Shown: in pieces, positions 1-7,868 of the stretch | Numbering within the stretch: the first letter of the stretch is position 1 | Layout: each line of letters opens with the position of its first letter | NCBI GenBank assembly: GCA_002454425.1 | Contig: DKIV01000051.1 | Location: 50,858-96,630, forward strand | Direction: 5' to 3' | DNA: 45,773 nucleotides | From: Sphingobacteriaceae bacterium UBA6709 | Lineage (GTDB): Bacteria > Bacteroidota > Bacteroidia > Sphingobacteriales > Sphingobacteriaceae | Program-made: the position numbers and the translations under genes | The notes under the pieces: generated by a model | Told to the model about the DNA's origin: nothing | The model's database searches: none | Seen by the model: only the letters and a program-made list of their open reading frames with translations

Positions 1-28
1 CGAGTCAGACTCGAACCAGGTAGGTAGC
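1..28. repeat. Left copy of a 28-bp terminal inverted repeat
   Basis: These 28 bases are the reverse complement of 45688-45715 with one mismatch (27 of 28 match). The outer 13 bases, CGAGTCAGACTCG, are themselves a palindrome with a single central base. It resembles a tRNA T-loop (TTCGAGTC on the other strand), but no flanking T-stem or acceptor stem can be formed. It may be a dispersed genomic repeat at which an assembly broke, or the edge of an element. No integrase or transposase lies between the copies. Confidence 0.7.
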
Positions 29-431
29 TGAATACCAGCTGAGGGGGGAAGTGAAGGGGGCGGGCGGGAAGGCTTGTGTTAGCATCTGACGTACACCCGA
101 ATGAGCAAGCGCATAAGCGGGAGAACAGCGTTGGGAGGAAAATTCCTTGTGCAGGAAAGTGACTTGATTTAATGATTTTGTTTGGTGTTGGTAATGTCCT
201 TGTAGTGAGGATGCTATGATGGTCTTTTGATAGCTTTGGAAATACGTCCTTGAAACTTATGGTTAAATCTGAAATGCTGATTTGAAATAAATTTTCCACC
301 TCGGTATGGACTTTGGGGGCGGTATATGTAGGAGTGGCAGAATATACTGTTCGAGGGCGTTCTTTTACATTCGGAGGCGACTCTCGTTGATCTTTGAGCT
401 CATAGGGTAAGCCGGAGCAGCTATAAAAAGA
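29..431. other. Gene-free left end with G-rich tract
   Basis: No convincing gene is seen here. At 43-68 the plus strand carries four G-runs (6, 5, 3 and 3 G) separated by loops of 7, 1 and 1 bases, which fits the canonical G-quadruplex pattern. The remainder, about 70-430, is mixed sequence with no long open frame, no tRNA cloverleaf and no recognisable mobile element. Confidence 0.5.
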
Positions 432-457
432 AAAACCCTTCGAAGTGGAAGGGTTTT
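432..457 (-). terminator. Terminator-like hairpin downstream of SRPBCC gene
   Basis: There is a perfect 10-bp stem, AAAACCCTTC (432-441) with GAAGGGTTTT (448-457), and a 6-base loop. It lies 22 bases beyond the stop of the minus-strand SRPBCC gene. On the minus strand the stem is followed by a T-rich stretch, so it probably ends the pyrE-SRPBCC transcript; it could act in both directions. Confidence 0.7.
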
Positions 458-478
458 CTCTTTATAAAAAAAATATTA

Positions 479-877
479 TCAGGATAATAATTCCTTTAGC
501 TTTTTTGTTTGGGCGCTTACCAACGTGTTAAGAGGGCCGCTGGCGACCATCTTGAGCATCATATTTAACTCAGCGGTGATGCTTAACGTTACTTCAGTAG
601 TAGTCTCGTTCAGGGGACTAATCTTCCACTCCATCTGGATAGGGAAGGGCACCTGCTGATTAGGGACGATCAACACACGTGACGCTTGTTGGCGTTCAGA
701 AATTTTCATGGAGAGCTTAGCCATATTCTGGAAGCTAAACACTGCTGTGTCGAGATCAGAATTCCAGTCGCTGATCATTTCAGGCATCAGTTCGCGGTGG
801 TTGTTAAAATCCGAAAGGAAGGTAAATACCTCTTCGGAACTTTTGCTTATCTGAACTTTACTTTCAAATACACTCAT
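479..877 (-). CDS. SRPBCC family protein (START/polyketide-cyclase-like fold)
   Basis: The 132-residue protein opens with the pattern typical of the SRPBCC (Bet v 1/START-like) superfamily: an N-terminal strand (VQISKSSEEVFTFLSD) followed by a short helix, then antiparallel strands with alternating hydrophobic residues, and a long C-terminal helix from about residue 105. No signal peptide or membrane segment is visible, so it is probably cytoplasmic. Members of this fold bind small hydrophobic ligands, and the ligand here cannot be predicted. The gene starts 9 bases after the pyrE stop on the same strand and is probably co-transcribed with it. A hairpin terminator follows the stop. Confidence 0.8.
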   Translation of the reverse strand: MSVFESKVQISKSSEEVFTFLSDFNNHRELMPEMISDWNSDLDTAVFSFQNMAKLSMKISERQQASRVLIVPNQQVPFPIQMEWKISPLNETTTEVTLSITAELNMMLKMVASGPLNTLVSAQTKKLKELLS

Positions 878-886
878 TTCTTACGA

Positions 887-1531
887 TCAGGAAAGCTGCC
901 AATCGGAGGGGTTATCTCTCCATCTTCTAAGTAATTCAAGGTCATCAGGGCCGATGAAAGCATGTTCTGAGGCATATTGAATTAAGGCATTATAGTTTGA
1001 CAGCGTATTAAAACGACATTTTGCTTCTTTGAAGTTATCTGTAGCCTGCTGCAGGTTATAAGAGAAGATAGCCACCAAGCCAGCAACGTCACAGCCCGCT
1101 TCACGAAGTGCTTCTACCGCCTGTAAGCTACTTTTACCTGTTGATATTAAATCTTCAACAACTACTACTCTTTGTCCCGGATAGATTTCCCCTTCAATGA
1201 GGCTACCGGTACCATGTTCTTTAGCTTTTGACCTTACATAGGCAAAAGGAAGGCCTAAATCCTGCGCTACGAGCACCCCTTGAGGTATTCCGGCAGTAGC
1301 TACCCCCGCGATTAATCCTACGGAGCCATATTCCTCCTGGATCAATGCCGACAAGTTCTGACGTATGTATGTCCTGATGGACGGATAAGAAAGCGTAATC
1401 CTGTTATCGCAATATATAGGAGATTTTATTCCCGATGCCCAAGTAAAAGGTTTGCTTGGTTGTAATTTAATTGCTTTTATTTGTAACAAAAATTCGGCAA
1501 CTTTCAGCTCAATCTCACTTTTGTTGATCAT
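887..1531 (-). CDS. pyrE: Orotate phosphoribosyltransferase
   Basis: This 214-residue enzyme converts orotate and PRPP to orotidine 5'-phosphate in pyrimidine biosynthesis in the cytoplasm. The PRPP-binding motif VVVVEDLISTGKSS lies at about 122-135, and the loop with catalytic lysines (RSKAKEHG) at about 100-107. Length matches the family. The start ATG (1531-1529) overlaps the ATG of the divergent Nudix gene by two bases within a CATG tetranucleotide. A TACATTTG element (1543-1536 on the minus strand) ends 4 bases before this ATG, so the transcript may be leaderless. An SRPBCC gene follows 9 bases downstream. Confidence 0.96.
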   Translation of the reverse strand: MINKSEIELKVAEFLLQIKAIKLQPSKPFTWASGIKSPIYCDNRITLSYPSIRTYIRQNLSALIQEEYGSVGLIAGVATAGIPQGVLVAQDLGLPFAYVRSKAKEHGTGSLIEGEIYPGQRVVVVEDLISTGKSSLQAVEALREAGCDVAGLVAIFSYNLQQATDNFKEAKCRFNTLSNYNALIQYASEHAFIGPDDLELLRRWRDNPSDWQLS

Positions 1532-2135
1532 GACACAAATGTATAGAATTTATATTAACGGAACATCGCTAATTATAGCAGAAAATGTTCCAACAGGAAT
1601 AGGCACGTTTCAAAAGCTTGATGTACAGGCTTTTGATTTTAAGGATTTTTACAAACAAGTAAAAAAAGGAAGCAGTGAAATCTTTGTTCTGGAGAGCAAA
1701 GATCCCCGTAAAACCTTCCGCGCTATACGCAAACCTTACGGCCTTATTAAGGCTGCCGGAGGATTGGTAAGGAACGAAGCGAATGAATATCTCTTTATTT
1801 TCAGAAAAGGAAAGTGGGATTTGCCAAAAGGTAAGCTGGATCCGGGAGAGCGTAATCGTATTGCCGCCAAACGGGAAGTTACAGAAGAATGCGGGATAAA
1901 GATTGCTGAAGTGGGTGTTAAGTTGGCCAAAACCTGGCATGTGTATGAAGAGAAGGGGCAGGTGGTGTTTAAAAAGACGAGCTGGTTTAACATGAAGGCT
2001 AAAAAGCAAAAGCTCATCCCCCAGTTGGAGGAAGACATTACCGATGCTAAATGGATAGCGGAGGGCGATTTTGCCAAGATAAAGGCCAATACCTATCCCT
2101 TGATCGATGACCTGTTAGGTCTGGTAGTAACGTAA
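1530..2135 (+). CDS. Nudix hydrolase
   Basis: From the ATG at 1530 the protein has 201 residues. The Nudix box GX5EX7REUXEEXGU is complete at about 101-123 (GKLDPGE ... REVTEECGI), so metal-dependent pyrophosphohydrolase chemistry is expected; the substrate is unknown. The first ~70 residues form an extra N-terminal region before the catalytic domain, and C-terminal residues fit the LDITDAKW-like end of Nudix domains. An open frame extends 26 codons further upstream to 1452, but that stretch is antisense to pyrE codons and encodes no conserved sequence, so I start at 1530 (1539 is also possible). Any promoter must lie inside pyrE. Confidence 0.88.
   Translation: MTQMYRIYINGTSLIIAENVPTGIGTFQKLDVQAFDFKDFYKQVKKGSSEIFVLESKDPRKTFRAIRKPYGLIKAAGGLVRNEANEYLFIFRKGKWDLPKGKLDPGERNRIAAKREVTEECGIKIAEVGVKLAKTWHVYEEKGQVVFKKTSWFNMKAKKQKLIPQLEEDITDAKWIAEGDFAKIKANTYPLIDDLLGLVVT
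1536..1543 (-). promoter_or_regulatory. Bacteroidota -7 element of pyrE (inside Nudix start region)
   Basis: Read on the minus strand this is TACATTTG, a full match to the Bacteroidota -7 consensus TAnnTTTG. It ends 4 bases upstream of the pyrE ATG and overlaps the first codons of the Nudix gene. No clear -33 TTTG partner was found at the usual distance. Confidence 0.4.
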
Positions 2136-2139
2136 ATAG

Positions 2140-2178
2140 CAAATGGGGAATGCTGGCTGAGCCAACATTCCCCATTTG
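2140..2178. terminator. Bidirectional terminator between Nudix gene and coaD
   Basis: A perfect 13-bp stem pairs CAAATGGGGAATG (2140-2152) with CATTCCCCATTTG (2166-2178). An inner TGGC/GCCA pairing closes the loop. It lies between the convergent ends of the Nudix gene (stop at 2135) and coaD (stop at 2186) and probably serves both. Confidence 0.85.
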
Positions 2179-2185
2179 TCTAGTA

Positions 2186-2650
2186 TTATTTTAGAAAGGC
2201 CAAAGCCTGCGGAGGGACGAATTTCGCCACATCACCGCGATGGCGCAGAATATCTCTGACAATGGTAGAACTTAGTGATGAATAACCAGGATTGCTAAGG
2301 ATAAAAATACTTTCAATAGTAGGCTCCAGCTCATGATTCATTTGTGCGATAGCCTTTTCATATTCGAAATCTGAAACGGTTCTTATGCCCCTTATCATGT
2401 GTCCGGCGCCGATTTTTTTGCAGTAGTCGACGGTAAGGCCTTCATAGGCTGTTACCTCAATTTTAGTGTTGCCTTGAAACACACTTTCAAGGATTTTTAC
2501 TCGTGTTTCAATACTTAACATGGCCTGCTTGGAGCTGTTAGCACCTACGGCAACGACAATCTTGTCGAACAGGGAAACAGATCTTTCCAGGATGTCTACA
2601 TGAGCCACGGTAACTGGATCGAACGAGCCGGGGAACAACGCTATCTTCAT
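2186..2650 (-). CDS. coaD: Phosphopantetheine adenylyltransferase
   Basis: This 154-residue cytoplasmic enzyme transfers AMP from ATP to 4'-phosphopantetheine, the penultimate step of coenzyme A synthesis. The N-terminal GSFDPVT...H motif of class I nucleotidyltransferases is present at about 8-17, although the glycine of the T/HxGH signature is alanine (TVAH). The C-terminal SSTIVRDI motif (the ISSTxVR signature) is present at about 127-134. Length is typical. It follows rsmD on the same strand with a 43-base gap and is probably in one transcript with DUF3822 and rsmD. Confidence 0.95.
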   Translation of the reverse strand: MKIALFPGSFDPVTVAHVDILERSVSLFDKIVVAVGANSSKQAMLSIETRVKILESVFQGNTKIEVTAYEGLTVDYCKKIGAGHMIRGIRTVSDFEYEKAIAQMNHELEPTIESIFILSNPGYSSLSSTIVRDILRHRGDVAKFVPPQALAFLK

Positions 2651-2693
2651 TACTTAGTTATTACGTGATTAACTTATTGATGAATATGAATGT

Positions 2694-3236
2694 TTATGGT
2701 TCTGGATGTTTGAAAAAGCTAAATGATGAATATCCATAAGCACGTTGTTCCACAAACGCGGGATGGTTATTAAGTTTTTTCATGCTCGGATGTTCAATGA
2801 TCAATGTGCCGCCCCCGGCTAGTAGATTCGCGTCAAATACCATTTTCGCAAGCTCTGTAATCTGGGGCAGATCATAAGGAGGATCGGCGAAGATTAAATC
2901 GTACGTGCCACGTTCTTCCTTTAGAAATTTAAGTACGTCGGCTCTGCGGGTTTTAATGTTTTCGAGCTGATGTTGAGCCGCTACGTTTTTCAGGAAATTC
3001 TGACAGCCCGGATGTCTGTCGACAGCGACGATGCTGGAGACACCCCGGGAGGCGAACTCCAGTGATACCGCTCCTGTGCCGCTGAACAGATCCAGCACCC
3101 GTAGAGAAGGGAAATCAACCAGATTATTTAATATGTTGAAGAGGGCTTCCCTGGCGTTGTCCTTGGTAGGACGTACGGGAAGGTTGGGTGGCGGGTTAAG
3201 CCGCAGTCCTCGCAGGGTTCCGCTGATTATTCGCAT
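2694..3236 (-). CDS. rsmD: 16S rRNA (guanine966-N2)-methyltransferase RsmD
   Basis: This 180-residue protein is an SAM-dependent methyltransferase of the RsmD family, which methylates G966 of 16S rRNA on the assembled small subunit. The opening MRIISGTLRGLRL is typical of the family, SAM motif I is DLFSGTG at about 49-55, and the catalytic DPPY motif is at about 118-121. The start overlaps the last 10 bases of the DUF3822 gene, indicating translational coupling. coaD follows 43 bases downstream. Confidence 0.94.
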   Translation of the reverse strand: MRIISGTLRGLRLNPPPNLPVRPTKDNAREALFNILNNLVDFPSLRVLDLFSGTGAVSLEFASRGVSSIVAVDRHPGCQNFLKNVAAQHQLENIKTRRADVLKFLKEERGTYDLIFADPPYDLPQITELAKMVFDANLLAGGGTLIIEHPSMKKLNNHPAFVEQRAYGYSSFSFFKHPEP

Positions 3237-4060
3237 AAGCTGAGACCTAGAAGTCCGATAAACTGATGTGTGGGCACGAGACGGAATTTATCCGCGTAGC
3301 GAAAGGTGTCTGAGCTGTCCATAATGCTGACCTTAAAATACTTTGTTAGCCTTCGATAGAGTTCGCTGAACTTCTCTATCTCTCCGCATACCTGTACTTC
3401 GGTGTTGAGTTCCGATAGGGAAAGCTCTTTCATGATCTTCAACAGATAAAAATGAAAGTCATCTGTTGTTGGAATTTCGAAGACGTTATAAAATTGCAAC
3501 TGTCCATCGACCATTAAGGCAGCCTCGAAGGTGTTTCCATTAAATTGCAGATACAAGATGCTGCCACATTTTTCTCTGGTAAACAGATAACTTAGAAAGG
3601 GTACCACTTGATGGTAAACAGCTACTTTTCCGAAACACTGCTCGATACTTCGCACGTGCTTTTCCGCGACATTGGCAAGGGCATAAAATTCCTGTTTGCT
3701 GAACTGGTGAAGGGCAAAGCGCGAGGGTACGGTTGTTTGTACAAAGCTTGCCAGCTTGCCCAGGTCTTCCTGCTTATATAATTCCGCAGGTATGAGGCTG
3801 AAGTTGAGCGATTCAACAGATAGTTTTACGCTGGAGAATGGAAATTTGAGGTACGCGTGTTGTGAACACAAGGAATCGATGACTTCCTCTAAGGGCTTCA
3901 CTAAAACCGTATCGAATAACACCCGCGGCATGCGCGTCGTGGAATCGATAACAGCGTAAGACAGACGGTTTGCCGAGAGCCTTATCAACATCTCAGAGAC
4001 CGATGCATCTTCGGCTGTAAATGCTTCAGTTTTTAAATGCAGGGTTCCATTGTTATTCAT
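3227..4060 (-). CDS. DUF3822 family protein
   Basis: The 277-residue protein is recognised as the Bacteroidota-specific DUF3822 family by its place immediately before rsmD and by its overall pattern: an N-terminal strand-rich half, the segment RFALHQFSKQEFYALANVAEKHVRS, and a C-terminal half resembling an ASKHA (actin/hexokinase-like) fold. No catalytic residues are recognised and no signal peptide is visible. The open frame continues 59 codons upstream of the ATG at 4060, but that part lies over the start of the divergent helicase gene and is not conserved-looking, so 4060 is preferred. A TAGTTTTG element ends 5 bases before this ATG. Confidence 0.75.
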   Translation of the reverse strand: MNNNGTLHLKTEAFTAEDASVSEMLIRLSANRLSYAVIDSTTRMPRVLFDTVLVKPLEEVIDSLCSQHAYLKFPFSSVKLSVESLNFSLIPAELYKQEDLGKLASFVQTTVPSRFALHQFSKQEFYALANVAEKHVRSIEQCFGKVAVYHQVVPFLSYLFTREKCGSILYLQFNGNTFEAALMVDGQLQFYNVFEIPTTDDFHFYLLKIMKELSLSELNTEVQVCGEIEKFSELYRRLTKYFKVSIMDSSDTFRYADKFRLVPTHQFIGLLGLSLCE

Positions 4061-4065
4061 TCTGA

Positions 4066-4073
4066 CAAAACTA
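4066..4073 (-). promoter_or_regulatory. Bacteroidota -7 element of the DUF3822-rsmD-coaD operon
   Basis: On the minus strand this is TAGTTTTG, matching TAnnTTTG, and it ends 5 bases before the DUF3822 ATG. Transcription would begin at or next to the start codon. The arrangement is the same as at pyrE. Confidence 0.4.
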
Positions 4074-4130
4074 GGCAAAATTTTTACAGATCGGGGATCC
4101 GGAGCATTGACATTGTTATTTTTATGGGCT

Positions 4131-5540
4131 ATGAACATTTCGGAATCATTGATCAGGAATTTTCCACATACACCCACGGAGCAGCAGTTGGAGGTATTTG
4201 GTCTGCTCGCGCGTTTTTTTGCAGGCCGGCAAGACAACGAATGCTTTGTGCTTAAAGGCTACGCCGGTACCGGCAAGACTTCCATCATCGCGGCGCTGGT
4301 TCGCAGTTTGAACACCTCGGGGGTACGCTCGGTACTGTTAGCGCCCACGGGACGGGCGGCAAAGGTTATGAGTAATTATTCCGGTCGTAAGGCGCTGACA
4401 ATACATAAAAAGATCTACAGAAAGAAGCAGGCTATGAGTTTGGAGATGGATTTTGTGTTGGCAGAGAATAATGCCGAGAATACCTTGTTTATTGTTGATG
4501 AGGCTTCGATGATCGCGGACGCGCCTGCTGACTTCGGACGCAATAGTTTGCTGGAAGATCTTCTTGATTATGTATATAATATGAAGAACTGCAAGCTGAT
4601 GCTGGTAGGTGATACCGCGCAGTTGCCGCCCGTAGGCTCGCCAGACAGTCCCGCGCTTGACGCTGCCCGCTTGCGCGACAACTACGGACTTGAGGTATTC
4701 GCGTACGAGATGACCTCCGTGTTGCGACAGGCTGGAGATTCGGGGATATTATACAACGCTACGGCAATACGGGATCTTATACGCGACGATCTGGCTGAGT
4801 TTCCCTCTTTCAGGGTAAAGGGCTTTCCCGATATTTTCAGGATGACTGGTGAACGTCTTACGGAGGGGCTCGACTATGCTTATAATTCCTTCGGCATGGA
4901 GAATACCCTGGTAATATGTCGTTCAAATAAGAACGCGAATCTTTATAACCAGCAGATACGTAACCGGATTCTTTACAGGGAGGAGGAGATAACAGGAGGC
5001 GATTATCTGATGGTTGTCAGGAATAATTATTTTTGGTTTGATCAGGCAGAGAACTCTCCGAATTCCTTTATTGCCAACGGCGATATTGCCAGAGTACGTA
5101 AGGTGCGCAATATACGTGAGATGTATGGATTTCGCTTTGCGGAAGTGGTGCTTGACTTTGTTGACTATCCGGATGCCGAACCGCTTCAATGCAGGGTAAT
5201 GCTGGAAAGCCTATACGCAGAGGGTCCCGATATATCGAGGGAGGCGCAGCTGAAGCTCTTTGAGGCTGCCATGGAAGATTATGCTGATATTCCGGGGCGT
5301 AAAGAGCGTCGCGAAGCATTGCGGACCAATGAGTATTATAATGCGCTGCACGTTAAATTCGCTTATGCCATCACTTGTCATAAAGCACAGGGGGGGCAGT
5401 GGGATGCTGTATTTATTGACCAGGGTTTTCTTACTGAGGAGATGATCGATGTCGATTTCTTACGGTGGCTTTATACTGCTGTTACGCGTTCGGTGAAGCA
5501 ATTGTTTCTTGTGAATTTTAGCGATGCTTTTTTTGAATAG
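4131..5540 (+). CDS. RecD/PIF1-like superfamily 1 DNA helicase (AAA family ATPase)
   Basis: From the ATG at 4131 the protein has 469 residues. Walker A is GYAGTGKTS at about 43-51, motif Ia is LLAPTGRAAKVM at 69-80, Walker B is IVDEASM at 121-127, and the motif III-like VGDTAQLPPVG follows. The C-terminal UvrD_C_2-type region contains ITCHKAQGGQWD and LYTAVTRS. This is the layout of RecD2/TraA-like 5'-3' helicases, without an N-terminal extension. The role is probably DNA repair or recombination. An upstream in-frame ATG at 4050 lies inside the divergent DUF3822 start region, and the added residues look unlike the family, so 4131 is chosen. Confidence 0.88.
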   Translation: MNISESLIRNFPHTPTEQQLEVFGLLARFFAGRQDNECFVLKGYAGTGKTSIIAALVRSLNTSGVRSVLLAPTGRAAKVMSNYSGRKALTIHKKIYRKKQAMSLEMDFVLAENNAENTLFIVDEASMIADAPADFGRNSLLEDLLDYVYNMKNCKLMLVGDTAQLPPVGSPDSPALDAARLRDNYGLEVFAYEMTSVLRQAGDSGILYNATAIRDLIRDDLAEFPSFRVKGFPDIFRMTGERLTEGLDYAYNSFGMENTLVICRSNKNANLYNQQIRNRILYREEEITGGDYLMVVRNNYFWFDQAENSPNSFIANGDIARVRKVRNIREMYGFRFAEVVLDFVDYPDAEPLQCRVMLESLYAEGPDISREAQLKLFEAAMEDYADIPGRKERREALRTNEYYNALHVKFAYAITCHKAQGGQWDAVFIDQGFLTEEMIDVDFLRWLYTAVTRSVKQLFLVNFSDAFFE

Positions 5541-5609
5541 TTAGTTGTCACTGAAGCTGCTGAGTCATTAGGGCACAGTTTTCTCTCGTAAGGAACGCGG
5601 TTTTTTTAT

Positions 5610-5617
5610 TAGGTTTG
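5610..5617 (+). promoter_or_regulatory. Bacteroidota -7 element upstream of the LtaS-like gene
   Basis: TAGGTTTG matches TAnnTTTG and lies about 100 bases upstream of the ATG at 5718. This would give a leader of about 95 bases. No good -33 TTTG was found about 20 bases upstream. Confidence 0.4.
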
Positions 5618-5717
5618 CTACGTTGACGAAAGGAAGGTTTTGCCTCTGATGGGTCGCTTTGGCAATACATCTGGCAGCTGGTTTAGCGACTGATTTTCGT
5701 TGTTAGTTGATATTCGC

Positions 5718-7580
5718 ATGTTAAAAAATGTTGTTATAGCACTTCGCTATTTTCTGTTCTGGATTGCCTTCTTCATTATTGAAAGGCTGGTGTTTGTTTT
5801 CTATAACGCCGCTAAGATGCGTGGGATTTCCGCTATGGAAATTTTCAGAATGTTTGTTGGTGGCTTGCGCATGGATGCCTCCGCGGCAGGATATATCTGC
5901 GCCTTGCCGCTGTTGGTGTTTGTGGTGCTATGGCTTGGAAATGTTAAAAAGTTCCCCGGAATTTTGATCCGGGTATATACGGTTTTTATGATCGTGCTCT
6001 GCTCGGTAATTACGGTGGTAAACTTTAATATTTACCGCGAATGGGGCACGAAGATCAACTATCGGGTGTTGGAATTTACGTTTGGTTCGCCAGGCGAGGC
6101 CATGGCGAGTACTAAATCATCGCCTATATTTTTCAGTCTCGCGGTATTGGTGCTGCTTATTGCCTCCGGACTACTCATTAGTCGCTACCTGGTTAATTAT
6201 AAATTAGTTAAGGATAAAGGATTTGTGTTTAAACTCCTTGTTGGCGTCCTACTCATCGGATTTAACTTTCTGGCCATTCGCGGAGGCTGGCAGCTGTCGC
6301 CCATGAACGAGAGTATGGCTTATTTTTCAGATAAACCTATTTATAATCAGGCCGCAGTAAATACAGAATGGTTTCTATTGCGCGATATTCTTAATAGTAA
6401 ATATAGTAACGACAATCCTTATAAATATTTTAAGCCTGCGGAGGCGAGAGCAATCGTGAAGGACCTGTTTTCTATGCCGGCAGGGGAGGGAACCAAGATC
6501 CTGACTACTGACAAGCCCAATGTGGTGCTGGTGATCATGGAAAGTCATACGGGAAATGTTGTAGAACGTTTGGGCGGTGAGAAAGGCGTGTCGCCACAAA
6601 TGGAGAAGCTGATTGACGGAGGGGTGTTTTTTAATAATGTATATGCCGCCAGTTATCGTACCGACAAGGGTGTTATTGCCGCTTTAAGCGCCTTTCCGGC
6701 GCAGGGAAAGCGCAGTATCATGAAGGAAAGTAATAAGGTTGAGAAATTAGACGCGCTGTCGAATACGTTTAGTCGGAAGGGCTATCGTACTTCTTTCTTT
6801 TATGGTGGCGAAAGCGAGTTTTTTAATATGCGCTCTTACCTGATAAATCAGGGTTTTCAGAAGGTGGTAGATAAGCCTGATTTTGATCAGCGTGACATGA
6901 ATTCTAAGTGGGGTGCCTATGATGGTCCTGTATATCGGCGAATGCTGAGCGATCTGAATGCCGAGAAGCAACCCTTCTTCGCTACCATGCTTACGCTTAC
7001 CAACCATGAGCCTTTTGAACTTCCCGGAAAACCTCACTTTAAAGGAGATGATATAGAGAATAAGTTTCGAAGCACCGCATGGTATGCTGATTCCTGTTTG
7101 TATGACTTTATTGATAAAGCTAAACATACAAACTGGTTTAAGAATACCTTGTTTGTTGTCGTCGCCGACCATGGTCACCGACTGCCGCGTAAGGATCTGG
7201 AGATCTTTGATCCTCAGCATTACCGCATTCCGCTATTGTTTTTCGGAGAAGTGATTCGTCCTGAGTTTCGGGGAACCGAAATATCGAAGATTGGCAATCA
7301 GGTAGATATCGCGGCCACGTTGCTGCGTCAGCTGAATGTTGACGCGTCACCCTATCCATGGAGTAAGGACTTGTTAAATGCGGCTACCCCTGAATTTAGT
7401 TTCTATAACTGGGATCAGGGCTTTGGATTTGTAACTAAAGATCAGATCGTTTCCTTCGATGCCGGAGGTAACCGATTGATCTATGAGAAGAATCAGAATG
7501 ATAAGCAAGCGACCGCCAGAGACCTGCGCTGGGCTAAAGCATGCATGCAGACCGTTTATCAGGATTATATAGGCTATTAA
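5718..7580 (+). CDS. LTA synthase/phosphoglycerol transferase family membrane sulfatase-fold protein
   Basis: From the ATG at 5718 the protein has 620 residues. Five hydrophobic segments (about 9-29, 55-75, 83-103, 136-157, 168-187) precede an extracytoplasmic alkaline-phosphatase/sulfatase-fold domain that starts near 265. Metal-site residues include Glu275 in VLVIMESHTGN, and Thr315 in SYRTDKG sits where LtaS has its catalytic threonine; VVADHGH near 480 supplies further metal ligands. Such proteins transfer phosphoglycerol or related groups to envelope glycans or lipids. In a Gram-negative cell the acceptor is unknown. Because the nucleophile is threonine, it does not need formylglycine activation by the neighbouring FGE. 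A TTG codon 18 bases upstream is a less likely start. Confidence 0.87.
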   Translation: MLKNVVIALRYFLFWIAFFIIERLVFVFYNAAKMRGISAMEIFRMFVGGLRMDASAAGYICALPLLVFVVLWLGNVKKFPGILIRVYTVFMIVLCSVITVVNFNIYREWGTKINYRVLEFTFGSPGEAMASTKSSPIFFSLAVLVLLIASGLLISRYLVNYKLVKDKGFVFKLLVGVLLIGFNFLAIRGGWQLSPMNESMAYFSDKPIYNQAAVNTEWFLLRDILNSKYSNDNPYKYFKPAEARAIVKDLFSMPAGEGTKILTTDKPNVVLVIMESHTGNVVERLGGEKGVSPQMEKLIDGGVFFNNVYAASYRTDKGVIAALSAFPAQGKRSIMKESNKVEKLDALSNTFSRKGYRTSFFYGGESEFFNMRSYLINQGFQKVVDKPDFDQRDMNSKWGAYDGPVYRRMLSDLNAEKQPFFATMLTLTNHEPFELPGKPHFKGDDIENKFRSTAWYADSCLYDFIDKAKHTNWFKNTLFVVVADHGHRLPRKDLEIFDPQHYRIPLLFFGEVIRPEFRGTEISKIGNQVDIAATLLRQLNVDASPYPWSKDLLNAATPEFSFYNWDQGFGFVTKDQIVSFDAGGNRLIYEKNQNDKQATARDLRWAKACMQTVYQDYIGY

Positions 7581-7664
7581 GATTCTCGGTTAAGCTGCTG
7601 ACTTTGATTACAGGCTGCCGCGCTACTCATTGGAATGTTTCAGCTTTTTTATTTACAATATTGA

Positions 7665-7691
7665 CCTTCAGTCTTTGACTGAGGGCCTTTT
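7665..7691 (+). terminator. Rho-independent terminator after the LtaS-like gene
   Basis: The stem CCTTCAGTC (7665-7673) with GACTGAGGG (7677-7685) has one G-T wobble and a 3-base loop. It is followed by CCTTTTTG. Confidence 0.75.
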
Positions 7692-7757
7692 TGTTATTGA
7701 GCAGGTCCTTGGTTCTAAATCTGTTGGTTCTTCTCAAGGCGGAAGGGGGTATTTCTT

Positions 7758-7766
7758 TGATCTTTG
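7758..7766 (+). promoter_or_regulatory. Possible -7 element for the FGE gene
   Basis: TGATCTTTG is one base short of the TAnnTTTG consensus and lies about 100 bases upstream of the ATG. The same nonamer occurs upstream of the fucose-isomerase-like gene at 14121-14129. Confidence 0.25.
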
Positions 7767-7868
7767 CCCCTGATGGATCTAATTTTACAGAGCGTTGATG
7801 CTCTCCGCTTAAATTATCTGGATATTCAAGGTTCTACAGCATATTAATAAATTCTTAAGTTGAGATTG

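Noticed and set aside
1..28. tRNA-like T-loop sequence at both window ends
   Set aside because: TTCGAGTC resembles a T-loop, but the flanking bases do not form a T-stem and no acceptor, D or anticodon arms are present.
1452..1529. 26-codon N-terminal extension of the Nudix hydrolase
   Set aside because: It is antisense to pyrE codons and not typical of the family; the ATG at 1530 fits better.
6747..7220. 157-residue antisense open frame in the LtaS-like gene
   Set aside because: No recognisable domain, and it lies opposite conserved sulfatase-fold codons.
5718..7580. LtaS-like protein as a client of the neighbouring FGE
   Set aside because: The nucleophile position holds threonine (Thr315) and no C-x-P-x-R sulfatase motif is present.
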